Shown: positions 17,716 through 25,972 of the stretch, one piece after another
Layout: each line of letters starts with the position of its first letter
Position numbering within the stretch: the first letter of the stretch is position 1
Source: Myxococcota bacterium
GTDB taxonomy: Bacteria > Myxococcota_A > UBA9160 > SMWR01
NCBI GenBank assembly: GCA_022447545.1
Contig: JAKVBI010000003.1
Coordinates: 139,280-194,793 of the forward strand
DNA: 55,514 nucleotides
Direction: 5' to 3'
Made by a program: the position numbers and the translations under genes
The notes under the pieces: generated by a model
The model's database searches: none
What the model was told of the DNA's origin: nothing
The model's input: the letters and a program-made list of their open reading frames with translations, nothing else

Positions 17716-19935
17716 TTGTCCGAGCGCCCCACCGATCTCGTTCTCGTCGGCGGCGGTCATACGCATGTCCAGATTCTGCGCCGTTTCATGATGCGGCCGC
17801 TCGACGACGTGCGCCTGACCATCGTCCTCGATCGCCCAGAAGCCGTCTATTCAGGCATGGTGCCGGGCTTCGTGGCCGGCGACTACCGGACTCCGGAGAT
17901 CGAGATCGATGTGGTGCCCCTGGCCCGTCGGGCGCGGGCCCGCTGCATCCTCTCGCCCGCCACTCGCATCGACCCAGTGACCCGTCACGTCGAACTCGAA
18001 GGCCGCCCGGCCATTCGCTATGACCTCGCCAGCCTGGATGTGGGTGCCACGGTGCGGGGGTTGGATCGACCCGGAGTCCGCGAACGCGCACTGGCCACGC
18101 GGCCCATTCGAACCTTCGTCGATCAGCTCGACGATCGCCTCGAGCAGGCAACCCGGCACGGCTCCCTGCGCGTCGTGGTCGTGGGCGCTGGCAGCGCAGG
18201 GGTGGAGTTGTGCTGCGCGCTCCAAGCGCGAATCTCAGCCGCCGGCCTGGAGGCACAGATCACCCAGGTCTTCGACTCCGACGAGGTGCTCCCCGGTGCC
18301 CCCCGGCGCTTTGCGCGCAGGGCGCGGCGTGAACTCGAGGCGCGGGGGGTCCGTCTCGAGGCCCACTCGGAAGTTCTCGAGGTGACCGACGACACGGTCG
18401 TACTCGGCCATGGCAGCATCGCCTGTGATCTCGCCATCTGGGCCACCGGGGCCGCACCTCTTCCCCTGTTGGCCGCCAGCCCACTGCCCCTGGATCAGGC
18501 GGGGTTCGTGCAGGTCGAGCCCACCCTTCAAGTGGTGGGACACCCGGAGCTTTTCGCCGTGGGTGACTGTGCATCCATCTCGGGCTGCGAGTGGATGCCC
18601 AAAGCCGGCGTGTACGCGGTCCGCGAGGGTCCGGTCCTCGACGCAAACCTGCGCGCGCGGATCCAGGGGCGATCGCCGCGCCCCTATCGGCCCCAGCGCG
18701 ACTACCTGTCGATCCTCAACCTCGGGCACCAGCGCGCACTGGCAGCCAAATGGGGCGTGACTCTTTCGGGAGGCTGGGTCTGGCGCATCAAGAACGCCAT
18801 CGATCGTCGTTTCATGCGGCGTTTTCAGGTCCTTTCCCACCAGGGCAGCGACGCGGACGCATTTCCGACCCCCGAGCAGATGCAGATGGAGGAGATGGCG
18901 TGTGGCGGCTGCGCGGCCAAGGTCGGGGCCGGTCCGTTGAGCCGCGCCCTGGCTCGGCTTCCACAGCGACCAGACGATGCTTCGGTGTTGGTGGGACTCG
19001 ATCGGCCCGATGACGCGGCAGCGCTGGCGCTCCCACGGGGGGATGTGGTTCTCACGACCGTGGACGCCTTCCGAGCCTTCACCGACGACCCCTGGCTCGT
19101 CGGTCGGGTGGCGGCCATCAACGCCGCCAGCGATGTCCTCGCCAAAGGGGGTCGCCCCCGCCACGCCCTCGCCCTGGTCAACGTTCCCGAGGAGGACGAC
19201 GAACTCGCCGAAGAAAGCCTGTATCAGGCGCTGGCGGGTGTGCGAGCGGCGCTAGACGAACTTTCAATCTCCCTGGTCGGCGGCCACAGCACCAGCGGCG
19301 AGAGCCTCTACGTGGGCCTCGCCATCAGCGGCGAACCCAGCGAGCACGGCACTCTGCTGGGTCTGGATGGCCTTCAGGTCGGAGATCGCCTGCTCCTGAC
19401 CCGACCGCTCGGAACCGGTGTCCTTTTGGCCGCCGACATGCAGGGGCGCGCAAAGGGTGCCTGGGTGCAGAGCACCTTTGCCTCCATGCTGCGCAGCAAC
19501 GCCAACGCGGCGCGCTGCGCGACCGCGTTGGGTGCACGTGCCTGCACCGACGTGAGTGGGTTCGGACTCGCAGGGCATCTGGGCGAACTACTTCGCGCCA
19601 GCCGTGTATCGGCCCGCCTCGATCTCGACTCGATTCCCGCGCTGCCCGGCGCGATCGAATTGCTGGCCCGGGGACTGCGCAGTACCTACCACGATCAGAA
19701 CCGCAGAGGGATCGCCGGCCTCTCCCTCACCGGCGCCGCGAGCCACAAGCCCAGTTTGGAACTGTTGTTCGACCCCCAGACCTCTGGCGGGCTACTGGTC
19801 GCTGTCTCTCCGGAACACGAGAACAAGGCGCTACGGGCCCTACGTGCCGGAGGAGATCCGGAGACCGTGACCCTCGGTGAGGTCACGCCTGCGCGGGCCG
19901 ACGGCGGGTTGTTCGAAGTCCACGCGAACGGGTGA
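17716..19935 (+). CDS. selD: SelD selenophosphate synthase fused to an FAD-dependent oxidoreductase
   Basis: The 739-residue protein has two parts. Residues 1 to about 375 are an NDH-2-like pyridine nucleotide-disulfide oxidoreductase (DLVLVGGGHTHVQILRRF for FAD, VVVVGAGSAGVELCCAL for NAD(P)H, ELFAVGDCAS). From about 385 onward is selenide, water dikinase, which makes selenophosphate from selenide and ATP: MACGGCAAKVGAGPL carries the catalytic Cys399 and Lys402, followed by TTVDAF, NAASDVLAKGG and the C-terminal DPQTSGGLLVA. The catalytic position is a TGC cysteine, not a selenocysteine. The fusion is known in several bacteria, and the oxidoreductase part may supply reduced selenium. TTG start at 17716. 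It converges on the next gene with a 16-base gap. Confidence 0.95.
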   Translation: MSERPTDLVLVGGGHTHVQILRRFMMRPLDDVRLTIVLDRPEAVYSGMVPGFVAGDYRTPEIEIDVVPLARRARARCILSPATRIDPVTRHVELEGRPAIRYDLASLDVGATVRGLDRPGVRERALATRPIRTFVDQLDDRLEQATRHGSLRVVVVGAGSAGVELCCALQARISAAGLEAQITQVFDSDEVLPGAPRRFARRARRELEARGVRLEAHSEVLEVTDDTVVLGHGSIACDLAIWATGAAPLPLLAASPLPLDQAGFVQVEPTLQVVGHPELFAVGDCASISGCEWMPKAGVYAVREGPVLDANLRARIQGRSPRPYRPQRDYLSILNLGHQRALAAKWGVTLSGGWVWRIKNAIDRRFMRRFQVLSHQGSDADAFPTPEQMQMEEMACGGCAAKVGAGPLSRALARLPQRPDDASVLVGLDRPDDAAALALPRGDVVLTTVDAFRAFTDDPWLVGRVAAINAASDVLAKGGRPRHALALVNVPEEDDELAEESLYQALAGVRAALDELSISLVGGHSTSGESLYVGLAISGEPSEHGTLLGLDGLQVGDRLLLTRPLGTGVLLAADMQGRAKGAWVQSTFASMLRSNANAARCATALGARACTDVSGFGLAGHLGELLRASRVSARLDLDSIPALPGAIELLARGLRSTYHDQNRRGIAGLSLTGAASHKPSLELLFDPQTSGGLLVAVSPEHENKALRALRAGGDPETVTLGEVTPARADGGLFEVHANG

Positions 19936-19951
19936 GCCTGGGGGAACTGGC

Positions 19952-21019
19952 TCAACCACGCCGGCTGGAAATTGTCTGTGCAATCACCTCGCAGAGATGG
20001 TCAGGATCCACGGGCTTCTTGAAGATGACCGCATCCAAGCCCTCGAGGCGGCTGCGCTTGATGATGTGATCCTTGTCGTAGTGGAATGCTGTCATCATCA
20101 AAACCGGTAGCTCGGGACGGCGTTCGTGAATGGCCTGGTACAACTCGTAGCCATCCATGTTGGGCATCACCACATCCGTCAGAACGATATCGAAAGCACC
20201 CGTATCGAGTTCCTCCAGCGCCTCCCGCCCATCGGGCGCCGAGGCCACCACGCAACCCCGCGACTCCAAGATCTCGGTCAGGGTGTGACTGATTCCCAGA
20301 TCGTCATCCACCACAAGAATGCGCAGGTCCGCCAGGCGCTCGTCGCCAACCACCCGGCCCCGCTTTCGTAGGTCGATCATTCGTGTGGGGCCCACGTACT
20401 GAATCGTCTCGTACTGCTCGCTTTCAACCATCTTCCCTAGACCCCCGAGAATTTCCCCGATCCTCCCGATCTCACGCCGCATGGCGTCCAGACGCTCGTA
20501 CTCCACCGAGGTGTCACGCTCTTCCGCCAAGCGGTCGATGTCCCGCTCGACCAACTCCAGCTGGTTGAGAATGACCGCCAGGGGATTGTTGATCTCGTGG
20601 GAGAGACCCACCGCAACCTCGCCCAGGGTCGCCAGTTGATCTTTACGCAGGATCTCGCGGAGATCTTTGGCAAACCCGATGGTCCCATCTTCGACGCCAT
20701 CGTCGTCGTAATACAGCGCCCCCGAAATCGCGACCGGAATCTCCTCTCCCGTCTTGGAAAGAAACGTCGCCTCGAAATTCTCGACACTACCCGGCGGCCC
20801 GTGATCGGCACCTCGAATCGCAGCCATCACACGCTTGGCCTCATCGAGAGACACGTAGAGCTTCGCAACGAATTCGCCCAAGATTTCCTCCTGGGAGAAG
20901 CCAAGCGTCTTAGACGCACCGTCGTTGTAGTAGACGAGTGTCCCTTTGCGATCCGTCGCACAGACGATCTCGGACGAGTGCGCGATCAACAGGTCCATTC
21001 GCTCGCGGGTAAGCGCCAT
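19952..21019 (-). CDS. PAS-HisKA-receiver protein lacking a kinase ATPase domain
   Basis: Signal-transduction protein of 355 residues. A PAS domain (about 6-120, EIVCATDRKGTLVYYNDGAS) is followed by a dimerisation/phospho-acceptor helix pair with GLSHEINNPLAVILNQLELV (His141), and then directly by a receiver domain (about 231-350, LRILVVDDDLG with D238/D239, phospho-acceptor D282 in VLTDVVMPNMDG, T310 and KKP). Only about 30 residues separate the second helix from the receiver, so there is no HATPase_c domain and the protein cannot autophosphorylate alone. It may act as a phosphorelay intermediate or accept phosphate from another kinase. It lies 153 bases downstream of trxB on the same strand. 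Confidence 0.88.
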   Translation of the reverse strand: MALTRERMDLLIAHSSEIVCATDRKGTLVYYNDGASKTLGFSQEEILGEFVAKLYVSLDEAKRVMAAIRGADHGPPGSVENFEATFLSKTGEEIPVAISGALYYDDDGVEDGTIGFAKDLREILRKDQLATLGEVAVGLSHEINNPLAVILNQLELVERDIDRLAEERDTSVEYERLDAMRREIGRIGEILGGLGKMVESEQYETIQYVGPTRMIDLRKRGRVVGDERLADLRILVVDDDLGISHTLTEILESRGCVVASAPDGREALEELDTGAFDIVLTDVVMPNMDGYELYQAIHERRPELPVLMMTAFHYDKDHIIKRSRLEGLDAVIFKKPVDPDHLCEVIAQTISSRRG

Positions 21020-21172
21020 GGGACCTTCCTCTAGCGATGCGCCCAGGAGCGAATCAGCGCGACTTCACCCCCGCCATCGAGGCAGCCAGGCAACTCTCCC
21101 GGGCACGAAGCGATCCTGTGCCCAGCCCTCAAACCGTTGCCTCCCAGCGCCCCCCAGAAAAACCCATGACTG

Positions 21173-22102
21173 TCAGTCGAGACCCTGTGCCGCGAGCCAT
21201 CGTTCGGCGTCGATGGCAGCCATGCACCCGGTACCAGCTGCGGTAACCGCCTGACGATAGATGGGATCACTCGCATCACCGGCGCAGAAGACACCCTCCA
21301 GAGAAGTCCTCGTCGACCCCGGCTCGACTTTGATGTAGCCCGTGGAATCGAGCGCCAGTTGGTCAGCCACCAGTTCCGTATTGGGCTTGTGCCCGATGGC
21401 GACAAATAGCGCCTCGATGGGAAGCTCCGAGGTTGCGCCCGTATTGACATCCCTCACCTGAACTCCGGTGACGAAATCGTCACCCAGGACCGTTTCCACC
21501 ACCGAGTTCCAGAGAAAGTCGATCTTCTCGTGGTTGATGGCACGCTCCTGCATGATCTTCGATGCACGCAGCTCCGAACGTCGGTGAATGACCGTGACCC
21601 GAGTGGCAAAGCGCGTGAGGAACAAAGCCTCCTCCATGGCGGTGTCGCCCCCCCCCACCACGGCCATCGACTTGCCGCGATAGAGTGCACCGTCGCATGT
21701 CGCGCAGGCCGAAACACCACGATTCTGGAGTTTCGTCTCGGAGTCCAGTCCCAGCCATCGGGCCGATGCCCCCATGGCGAGAATGACGGCATCCGCCTGA
21801 ATTTCACCCGAATCCGTGGACAGTTCGAAAGGACGACGACGTAAGTCGATCCGTGTGGCGTCTTCCATGCGGACCGTGGACCCGAAACGCTCCGCCTGTT
21901 TCTGAAAGAGTTCCATCATCTCGGGGCCGGTGACGCCCTCTGGAAACCCGGGATAATTCTCCACGTCTGTCGTGAGCATCAATTGCCCGCCGAACTGCAA
22001 GCCGGCCAACACCAACGGCTCGAGCTCCGCCCGTGCCGCATAGATGGCCGCCGTGTACCCTGCCGGCCCGCTCCCCACAATCACCAACTTTCTTCGTTCC
22101 AT
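21173..22102 (-). CDS. trxB: Thioredoxin reductase
   Basis: NADPH-dependent flavoenzyme. From the ATG at 22102 (309 residues) it opens RKLVIVGSGPAGYTAAIYAA (FAD), has the redox-active CATC (SACATCDGALYRGK), the NADPH site VVGGGDTAMEEALFL and the C-terminal GVFCAGDASD. A GTG six codons upstream is a possible alternative start. It follows the glutaredoxin gene by 21 bases, so both probably form a thiol-redox operon. Confidence 0.96.
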   Translation of the reverse strand: MERRKLVIVGSGPAGYTAAIYAARAELEPLVLAGLQFGGQLMLTTDVENYPGFPEGVTGPEMMELFQKQAERFGSTVRMEDATRIDLRRRPFELSTDSGEIQADAVILAMGASARWLGLDSETKLQNRGVSACATCDGALYRGKSMAVVGGGDTAMEEALFLTRFATRVTVIHRRSELRASKIMQERAINHEKIDFLWNSVVETVLGDDFVTGVQVRDVNTGATSELPIEALFVAIGHKPNTELVADQLALDSTGYIKVEPGSTRTSLEGVFCAGDASDPIYRQAVTAAGTGCMAAIDAERWLAAQGLD

Positions 22103-22123
22103 GGCTGCTGGTACTCCCACCCT

Positions 22124-22372
22124 CTACAACAATCCGTCCAGTTCACCCGACTCGTCGAGGGCGAAGAGGTCGTCGCACCCACCCACGTGCCGATCTCCGA
22201 TGAAGATCTGCGGCACCGTCGTCCGACCCGAACGCTCGATCATCTCCGACCGCCGCTGGGGCTGTGCTTCGATGTCGATCTCGTTCCACTCCTGACCCTT
22301 GGTGGTCAGGAGGCGCTTGGCCATCACGCAATAAGGGCAGGACAGCTTCACGTACATCTCGATCGCAGGCAT
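22124..22372 (-). CDS. grxC: Glutaredoxin (GrxC-type)
   Basis: Small dithiol glutaredoxin of 82 residues with MYVKLSCPYCVMAKRLL (active site CPYC), the cis-Pro motif TTVPQIFIG and the glutathione-binding GGCDDL. The ATG at 22372 leaves a normal short N-terminus. It sits directly upstream of trxB. A glutathione system is also indicated by gshA at 25973-27331. Confidence 0.94.
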   Translation of the reverse strand: MPAIEMYVKLSCPYCVMAKRLLTTKGQEWNEIDIEAQPQRRSEMIERSGRTTVPQIFIGDRHVGGCDDLFALDESGELDGLL

Positions 22373-22477
22373 ACCCGATCTCCCGACCCAACTGCGCACG
22401 GTTCCCGACTCTGCGCACCACCCAATGTACCCACTGACCACGTTTCTCACCAAGGAATGTGCACGGCACCCGACCCG

Positions 22478-24133
22478 TCACAGGGGCTCGGTGATGGGTA
22501 GGTCCTCCCACATCAACTGGAGGAAGGTCCCGATGAAAAAAGAAAGGAAAGTCATTAACAGGACCGCAGAAGGATAGGCGAAGAACGGTTCAACCCCAGG
22601 AATCATGGGCAACTGACCCACGAAAGACGGCAACGACTCCCGAAGCGCCACCAGGGGCAGGGATTCGCCATCGGACTGCCAATTCCGGGCGGCCATGAAG
22701 CCGCCGATCATCCCGGTCAATACGAGCCCCATCCCCAGCGCCTGGAGGATCCCCAACATGAAGATCTGGCGCGCCCTCGCGAACGCAAGCACCGAGTTAC
22801 GCAGCCTGCTCTGTACCTCGACGTAGAGATAGAGGAGATTGGCGAAACCCAAGACCAGGCAAACGATGACGATGGTCACCGCCGACTGCTGCGCGAGATA
22901 CCAAACCTCGTCGATGAAGAAGATCGGCAGGTACCCCACGATGATTCCAGCGCCGATTCTGGGCACCGATGCATGGAAAAAGGACAGGTCCTTCTTCCAA
23001 CAGAACCGGTACAGCAGGAACCACACGACCCCGAGATCGACGACCAGCATTTCGGCGGAACACAGCAGATCGAATAACCTCGGAGCCCGGTCATAGGCCA
23101 GGGCAGCCGCCAGAAATGGCGACATCAGGCCCGCGATGGCGAGTACATAGTTCCGAGTGTAGTGGCGAGAAAGTACGAGGTCGTCGTCCGCCACGCCGGA
23201 TCGCAGGTACTCGGCGTGGTGGATCATGACCGCTGCGTGGTGGACGTCGTACTGACCGAGAAACCAGGCTTCCAACTTTCCCAAGACCCGAAGCACGTCA
23301 CGGTTGCCACGGCGTCGGAGGAAAGGAGACAGGTCCCGGCCTCGCTCGACGCGTTCCTCCGACGCGATGGCATGCCGCAGCTCCGTCTCCCGGTCACCAA
23401 ATGGCGAGCCCTCGATCTCGAAGAATCCGTTGGTCGCGTCGAGACAGATCTCTTCGACCCAGTCGTAAAAGGCTCGCTCGGCCAACCTCACCAGGCAGCG
23501 GTTCACCGCATCTGCCTCTCCACTGGCGAGAGTGAGAGAAAAGCCGGATTCGGACAAATCATCGGCTGGGTCCACGGGGTCGATCCGGCCCTCCATGTAG
23601 GCCTCCAGGTAGGAAGCGGGGACACGCCGGTGCATCAATTTCGAGAGGCCGTGGAGCAGCAACTTCCTCAAATGGGCGATCGCCATTCTTGTACCCGGTC
23701 CGGACTCCTCGCCGCGCGACCGCAGAAATCGCAACAGGACACTCGACAGCACGGCCAGATCCTCGAAAACGCTCTCGAGACGTGCTCCGTCCAGCATGGC
23801 CTCGGTTTCGAGCCGAGTGACCAATGCTTCCAGATAACTCGGAATGGCCAGAGTCAAGCGACTGATCAGAACCTGGACGTCCCGACGGTTGGCAGTCGTT
23901 GCGAGCAACGAGGGCTTGCGTGCCAGGTCCTCGAGTTGCAGATAGAGTTCTGCCGGGTCGTGCTGGTCCGCACGGAAAGAGAACGTCTCGGGAAAGATCC
24001 GCGAGAACCCGTCGCCGGAGTCGCGCTCAAAGCGCAATTCTCGCGCGTGAAACGCATAGGTGAGGCGAAACGTCAGCCCGAGTCTGTCGATCCTCAAGTC
24101 GAGGCGGTCGAGTGCTGCGCGCCGGGTGGACAC
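22478..24133 (-). CDS. Six-helix membrane protein of unknown function
   Basis: I do not recognise a family. From the GTG at 24133 the protein is 551 residues. The first 300 or so are soluble, Arg/Glu-rich and probably helical (SVLLRFLRSRG, RMAIAHLRKLLLHGLSKLMH). The C-terminal part has six hydrophobic segments, among them YVLAIAGLMSPFLAAALAY, IIVGYLPIFFIDEVWYLA, VTIVIVCLVLGFANLLYLYV and FMLGILQALGMGLVLTGMI. No enzymatic motif is visible. The GTG is five bases after the stop of the response-regulator gene, suggesting coupling; the frame is open to 24256, overlapping that gene. An effector or sensor working with the regulator is inference. Confidence 0.75.
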   Translation of the reverse strand: MSTRRAALDRLDLRIDRLGLTFRLTYAFHARELRFERDSGDGFSRIFPETFSFRADQHDPAELYLQLEDLARKPSLLATTANRRDVQVLISRLTLAIPSYLEALVTRLETEAMLDGARLESVFEDLAVLSSVLLRFLRSRGEESGPGTRMAIAHLRKLLLHGLSKLMHRRVPASYLEAYMEGRIDPVDPADDLSESGFSLTLASGEADAVNRCLVRLAERAFYDWVEEICLDATNGFFEIEGSPFGDRETELRHAIASEERVERGRDLSPFLRRRGNRDVLRVLGKLEAWFLGQYDVHHAAVMIHHAEYLRSGVADDDLVLSRHYTRNYVLAIAGLMSPFLAAALAYDRAPRLFDLLCSAEMLVVDLGVVWFLLYRFCWKKDLSFFHASVPRIGAGIIVGYLPIFFIDEVWYLAQQSAVTIVIVCLVLGFANLLYLYVEVQSRLRNSVLAFARARQIFMLGILQALGMGLVLTGMIGGFMAARNWQSDGESLPLVALRESLPSFVGQLPMIPGVEPFFAYPSAVLLMTFLSFFIGTFLQLMWEDLPITEPL

Positions 24134-24137
24134 GGTT

Positions 24138-25277
24138 TCAGAGAACCCGCTGCTTGGGGTTCTCTCCAGATTCGTAATACTCACGCACCCGGTTTCCCAA
24201 TTCCCTGACACGCTCTGGCAATCCCTCGGGAAACGGCCAACGTGCGCCAGCAACACGCATCCGGTCCATCAGGAGCTGTGCATCGGGAAAATCTTCCCGC
24301 GCGAGAGCATCGTCGACTTCCAGCCAATTCTCGATGGCCGTCAACGAGCGAGATAACCACTGGGTCAACTCCCCCATTCCTGCGGAATCGACCCCAGTGC
24401 CCCGCACTTGTTCCACAAGTTCGCGAAGCCCCAATCGTGCCTGCTCTAGAGGGCCTCGCAGGCCTTCTTTGGCATCCATCAGCCCCGCCAGCAATTCGTC
24501 GAAGCGACGCCGCAGGGGCTCGTGAGAGATCTCACAGATCAGGATGACGCTGCCGGCAAAGCGACCCCCGTCGTCGTGAAGCGACTTCGTCTTCACCCGG
24601 AGTCGCACTGTCCCATCGGTGGTCGCGAGTTCGATCTCGTCGAAGCTCGCATCGCTGTCACCCGCGACTTTGACAGCTGCACCGCCCACCGCGGTCAGAG
24701 AGTACCGATGGAGCATCTCTTCCAGGGACACTCCCCGGGGGTCCTCGTCGAGCGCCAGAAATGCGTGAACCGGGCGATTGATGGCTTGAATCACCCCGTA
24801 CTCGTCCACCGCGATGGCACCGTCGTCGAGTTGATCCATGACCGTTTCGAGGAATCGAGTGCTGCGCTCGCGCTGGTCGAGCAGATCCTGGTTGGCAACG
24901 GTGAGCGCGTAGTAGTCGACAGCTCGCTTCATCAGCTGTTTGAGCTGATCCGGCTCCCAGGGCTTGGTCACGTAAGCATAGACGCCACCATCATTGATGG
25001 ATTGGATGATCGCATCCATATCCGCGAACCCCGTGAGCACCATTCGAACCGTAGCGGGGTGGTGCTTGCGGACCTCTGACAAGAATTCGACCCCGTCCAT
25101 GCCCGGCATCTTCTGGTCGGTGAGCACAGCCGCCATGGGTGCATTCTCGGCCAACAGATCGAGGGCACGGCGTGCGTCGGTCGACGTGTAGACCTCGTAG
25201 TCGTCCCGAAACGTGAAGAGCATCGTCTCGAGAATGGCTTCTTCGTCGTCGACGAAAAGTACGCGCGGCCTGTCCAT
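24138..25277 (-). CDS. Response regulator with C-terminal PAS-like domain
   Basis: The 379-residue protein starts at the ATG giving MDRPRVLFVDDEEAIL. The receiver domain (1 to about 120) has Asp54 in AVLTDQKMPGMDGVEF, T82, and K105 in YVTKPWEP; the TKPW form is common in HupR/RpfG-like regulators. A helical linker (DYYALTVANQDLLDQRERST) leads to a PAS-like domain (about 142-250, DGAIAVDEYGVIQAINRP) and a helical C-terminus. There is no DNA-binding, GGDEF, HD-GYP or kinase domain, so the output is probably protein-protein. It is encoded between DUF1232 and membrane-protein genes with short gaps (20 and 4 bases). Confidence 0.85.
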   Translation of the reverse strand: MDRPRVLFVDDEEAILETMLFTFRDDYEVYTSTDARRALDLLAENAPMAAVLTDQKMPGMDGVEFLSEVRKHHPATVRMVLTGFADMDAIIQSINDGGVYAYVTKPWEPDQLKQLMKRAVDYYALTVANQDLLDQRERSTRFLETVMDQLDDGAIAVDEYGVIQAINRPVHAFLALDEDPRGVSLEEMLHRYSLTAVGGAAVKVAGDSDASFDEIELATTDGTVRLRVKTKSLHDDGGRFAGSVILICEISHEPLRRRFDELLAGLMDAKEGLRGPLEQARLGLRELVEQVRGTGVDSAGMGELTQWLSRSLTAIENWLEVDDALAREDFPDAQLLMDRMRVAGARWPFPEGLPERVRELGNRVREYYESGENPKQRVL

Positions 25278-25297
25278 GATCCGAGTGTCGCGATTAC

Positions 25298-25864
25298 TCA
25301 CCAGCCCAGATAGGAGCCTGACTTTCTCCGCGTAGCGTCTTTGGCGTCGCGATCCTCGATGGCTGCCCGGATCTTCTTCCGGTCCGACGCCAATCGCTTT
25401 GCCAATCGCTCCTGAGCAACATCCGACCACGGTCGCTGCTCGGTACTGTCGCGAAGTTTCCGGAACTTCCGGTAGCCCCAGAGTTCGTTCTTGAATTCCT
25501 CCTCGACGAATTTGATCATGATGGCATCGTCGAGAAAGCCGAGCCCTGGGATCTGATCCGGAACCAGATCGTCCGGGTTCACGAAATAGGCCAGTCCTGC
25601 TAGGACCGCATCGCGAACCCTCTTGGGAGCCCGGTAGTTCTCGTCCTGGATGATCTCCGTGAGATCACTGAGCACATCGATGGCGTCTACGACGAAACGA
25701 GGCGCCTTCGCGTTGGCGTGAACGTCGGACACGAGACGGCGAGCATTGACGATGACCTCGCCGGGGTCGTGGCTCTTGGTCTCCCGTTTGGCAGCGCGAT
25801 ACCGTGAGCGGAAATACGCCACATCCTCTTCATCCAGTGTGAACGTGACCTTGAAGCTCGTCAT
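25298..25864 (-). CDS. DUF1232/YkvA-family protein
   Basis: The 188-residue protein starts at the ATG giving MTSFKVTFTLDEEDVAYF. The DUF1232 signature is at about 90-125 (AGLAYFVNPDDLVPDQIPGLGFLDDA, here cited only as YFVNPDDLVPD and GLGFLDDA). The C-terminus is charged (RLAKRLASDRKKIRAAIEDRD). The function of the family is unknown. It is first in a three-gene minus-strand run with the response regulator and membrane protein. Confidence 0.85.
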   Translation of the reverse strand: MTSFKVTFTLDEEDVAYFRSRYRAAKRETKSHDPGEVIVNARRLVSDVHANAKAPRFVVDAIDVLSDLTEIIQDENYRAPKRVRDAVLAGLAYFVNPDDLVPDQIPGLGFLDDAIMIKFVEEEFKNELWGYRKFRKLRDSTEQRPWSDVAQERLAKRLASDRKKIRAAIEDRDAKDATRRKSGSYLGW

Positions 25865-25972
25865 GGCTTGGAAGCCCCCCCCTTGGAGACGAGGAATCGA
25901 AATCAACTGGCAAAACGGCCTCGCGCCCGGGTCGAGCGGGTCCACTGGGACCGGATACGCTCGCTCAAGTTA

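Noticed and set aside
18895-18912. Selenocysteine codon in SelD
   Set aside because: The catalytic codon is TGC (Cys399); there is no in-frame TGA.
21168-21182. GACTG-T-CAGTC at the trxB stop as a second IclR-type operator
   Set aside because: The spacing differs from the iclR promoter repeat (one base versus six) and it overlaps coding sequence; probably chance.
23162-24208. Plus-strand open frame opposite the membrane protein gene
   Set aside because: The opposite strand encodes clear transmembrane helices and is coupled to its upstream gene; the plus-strand product has no features.
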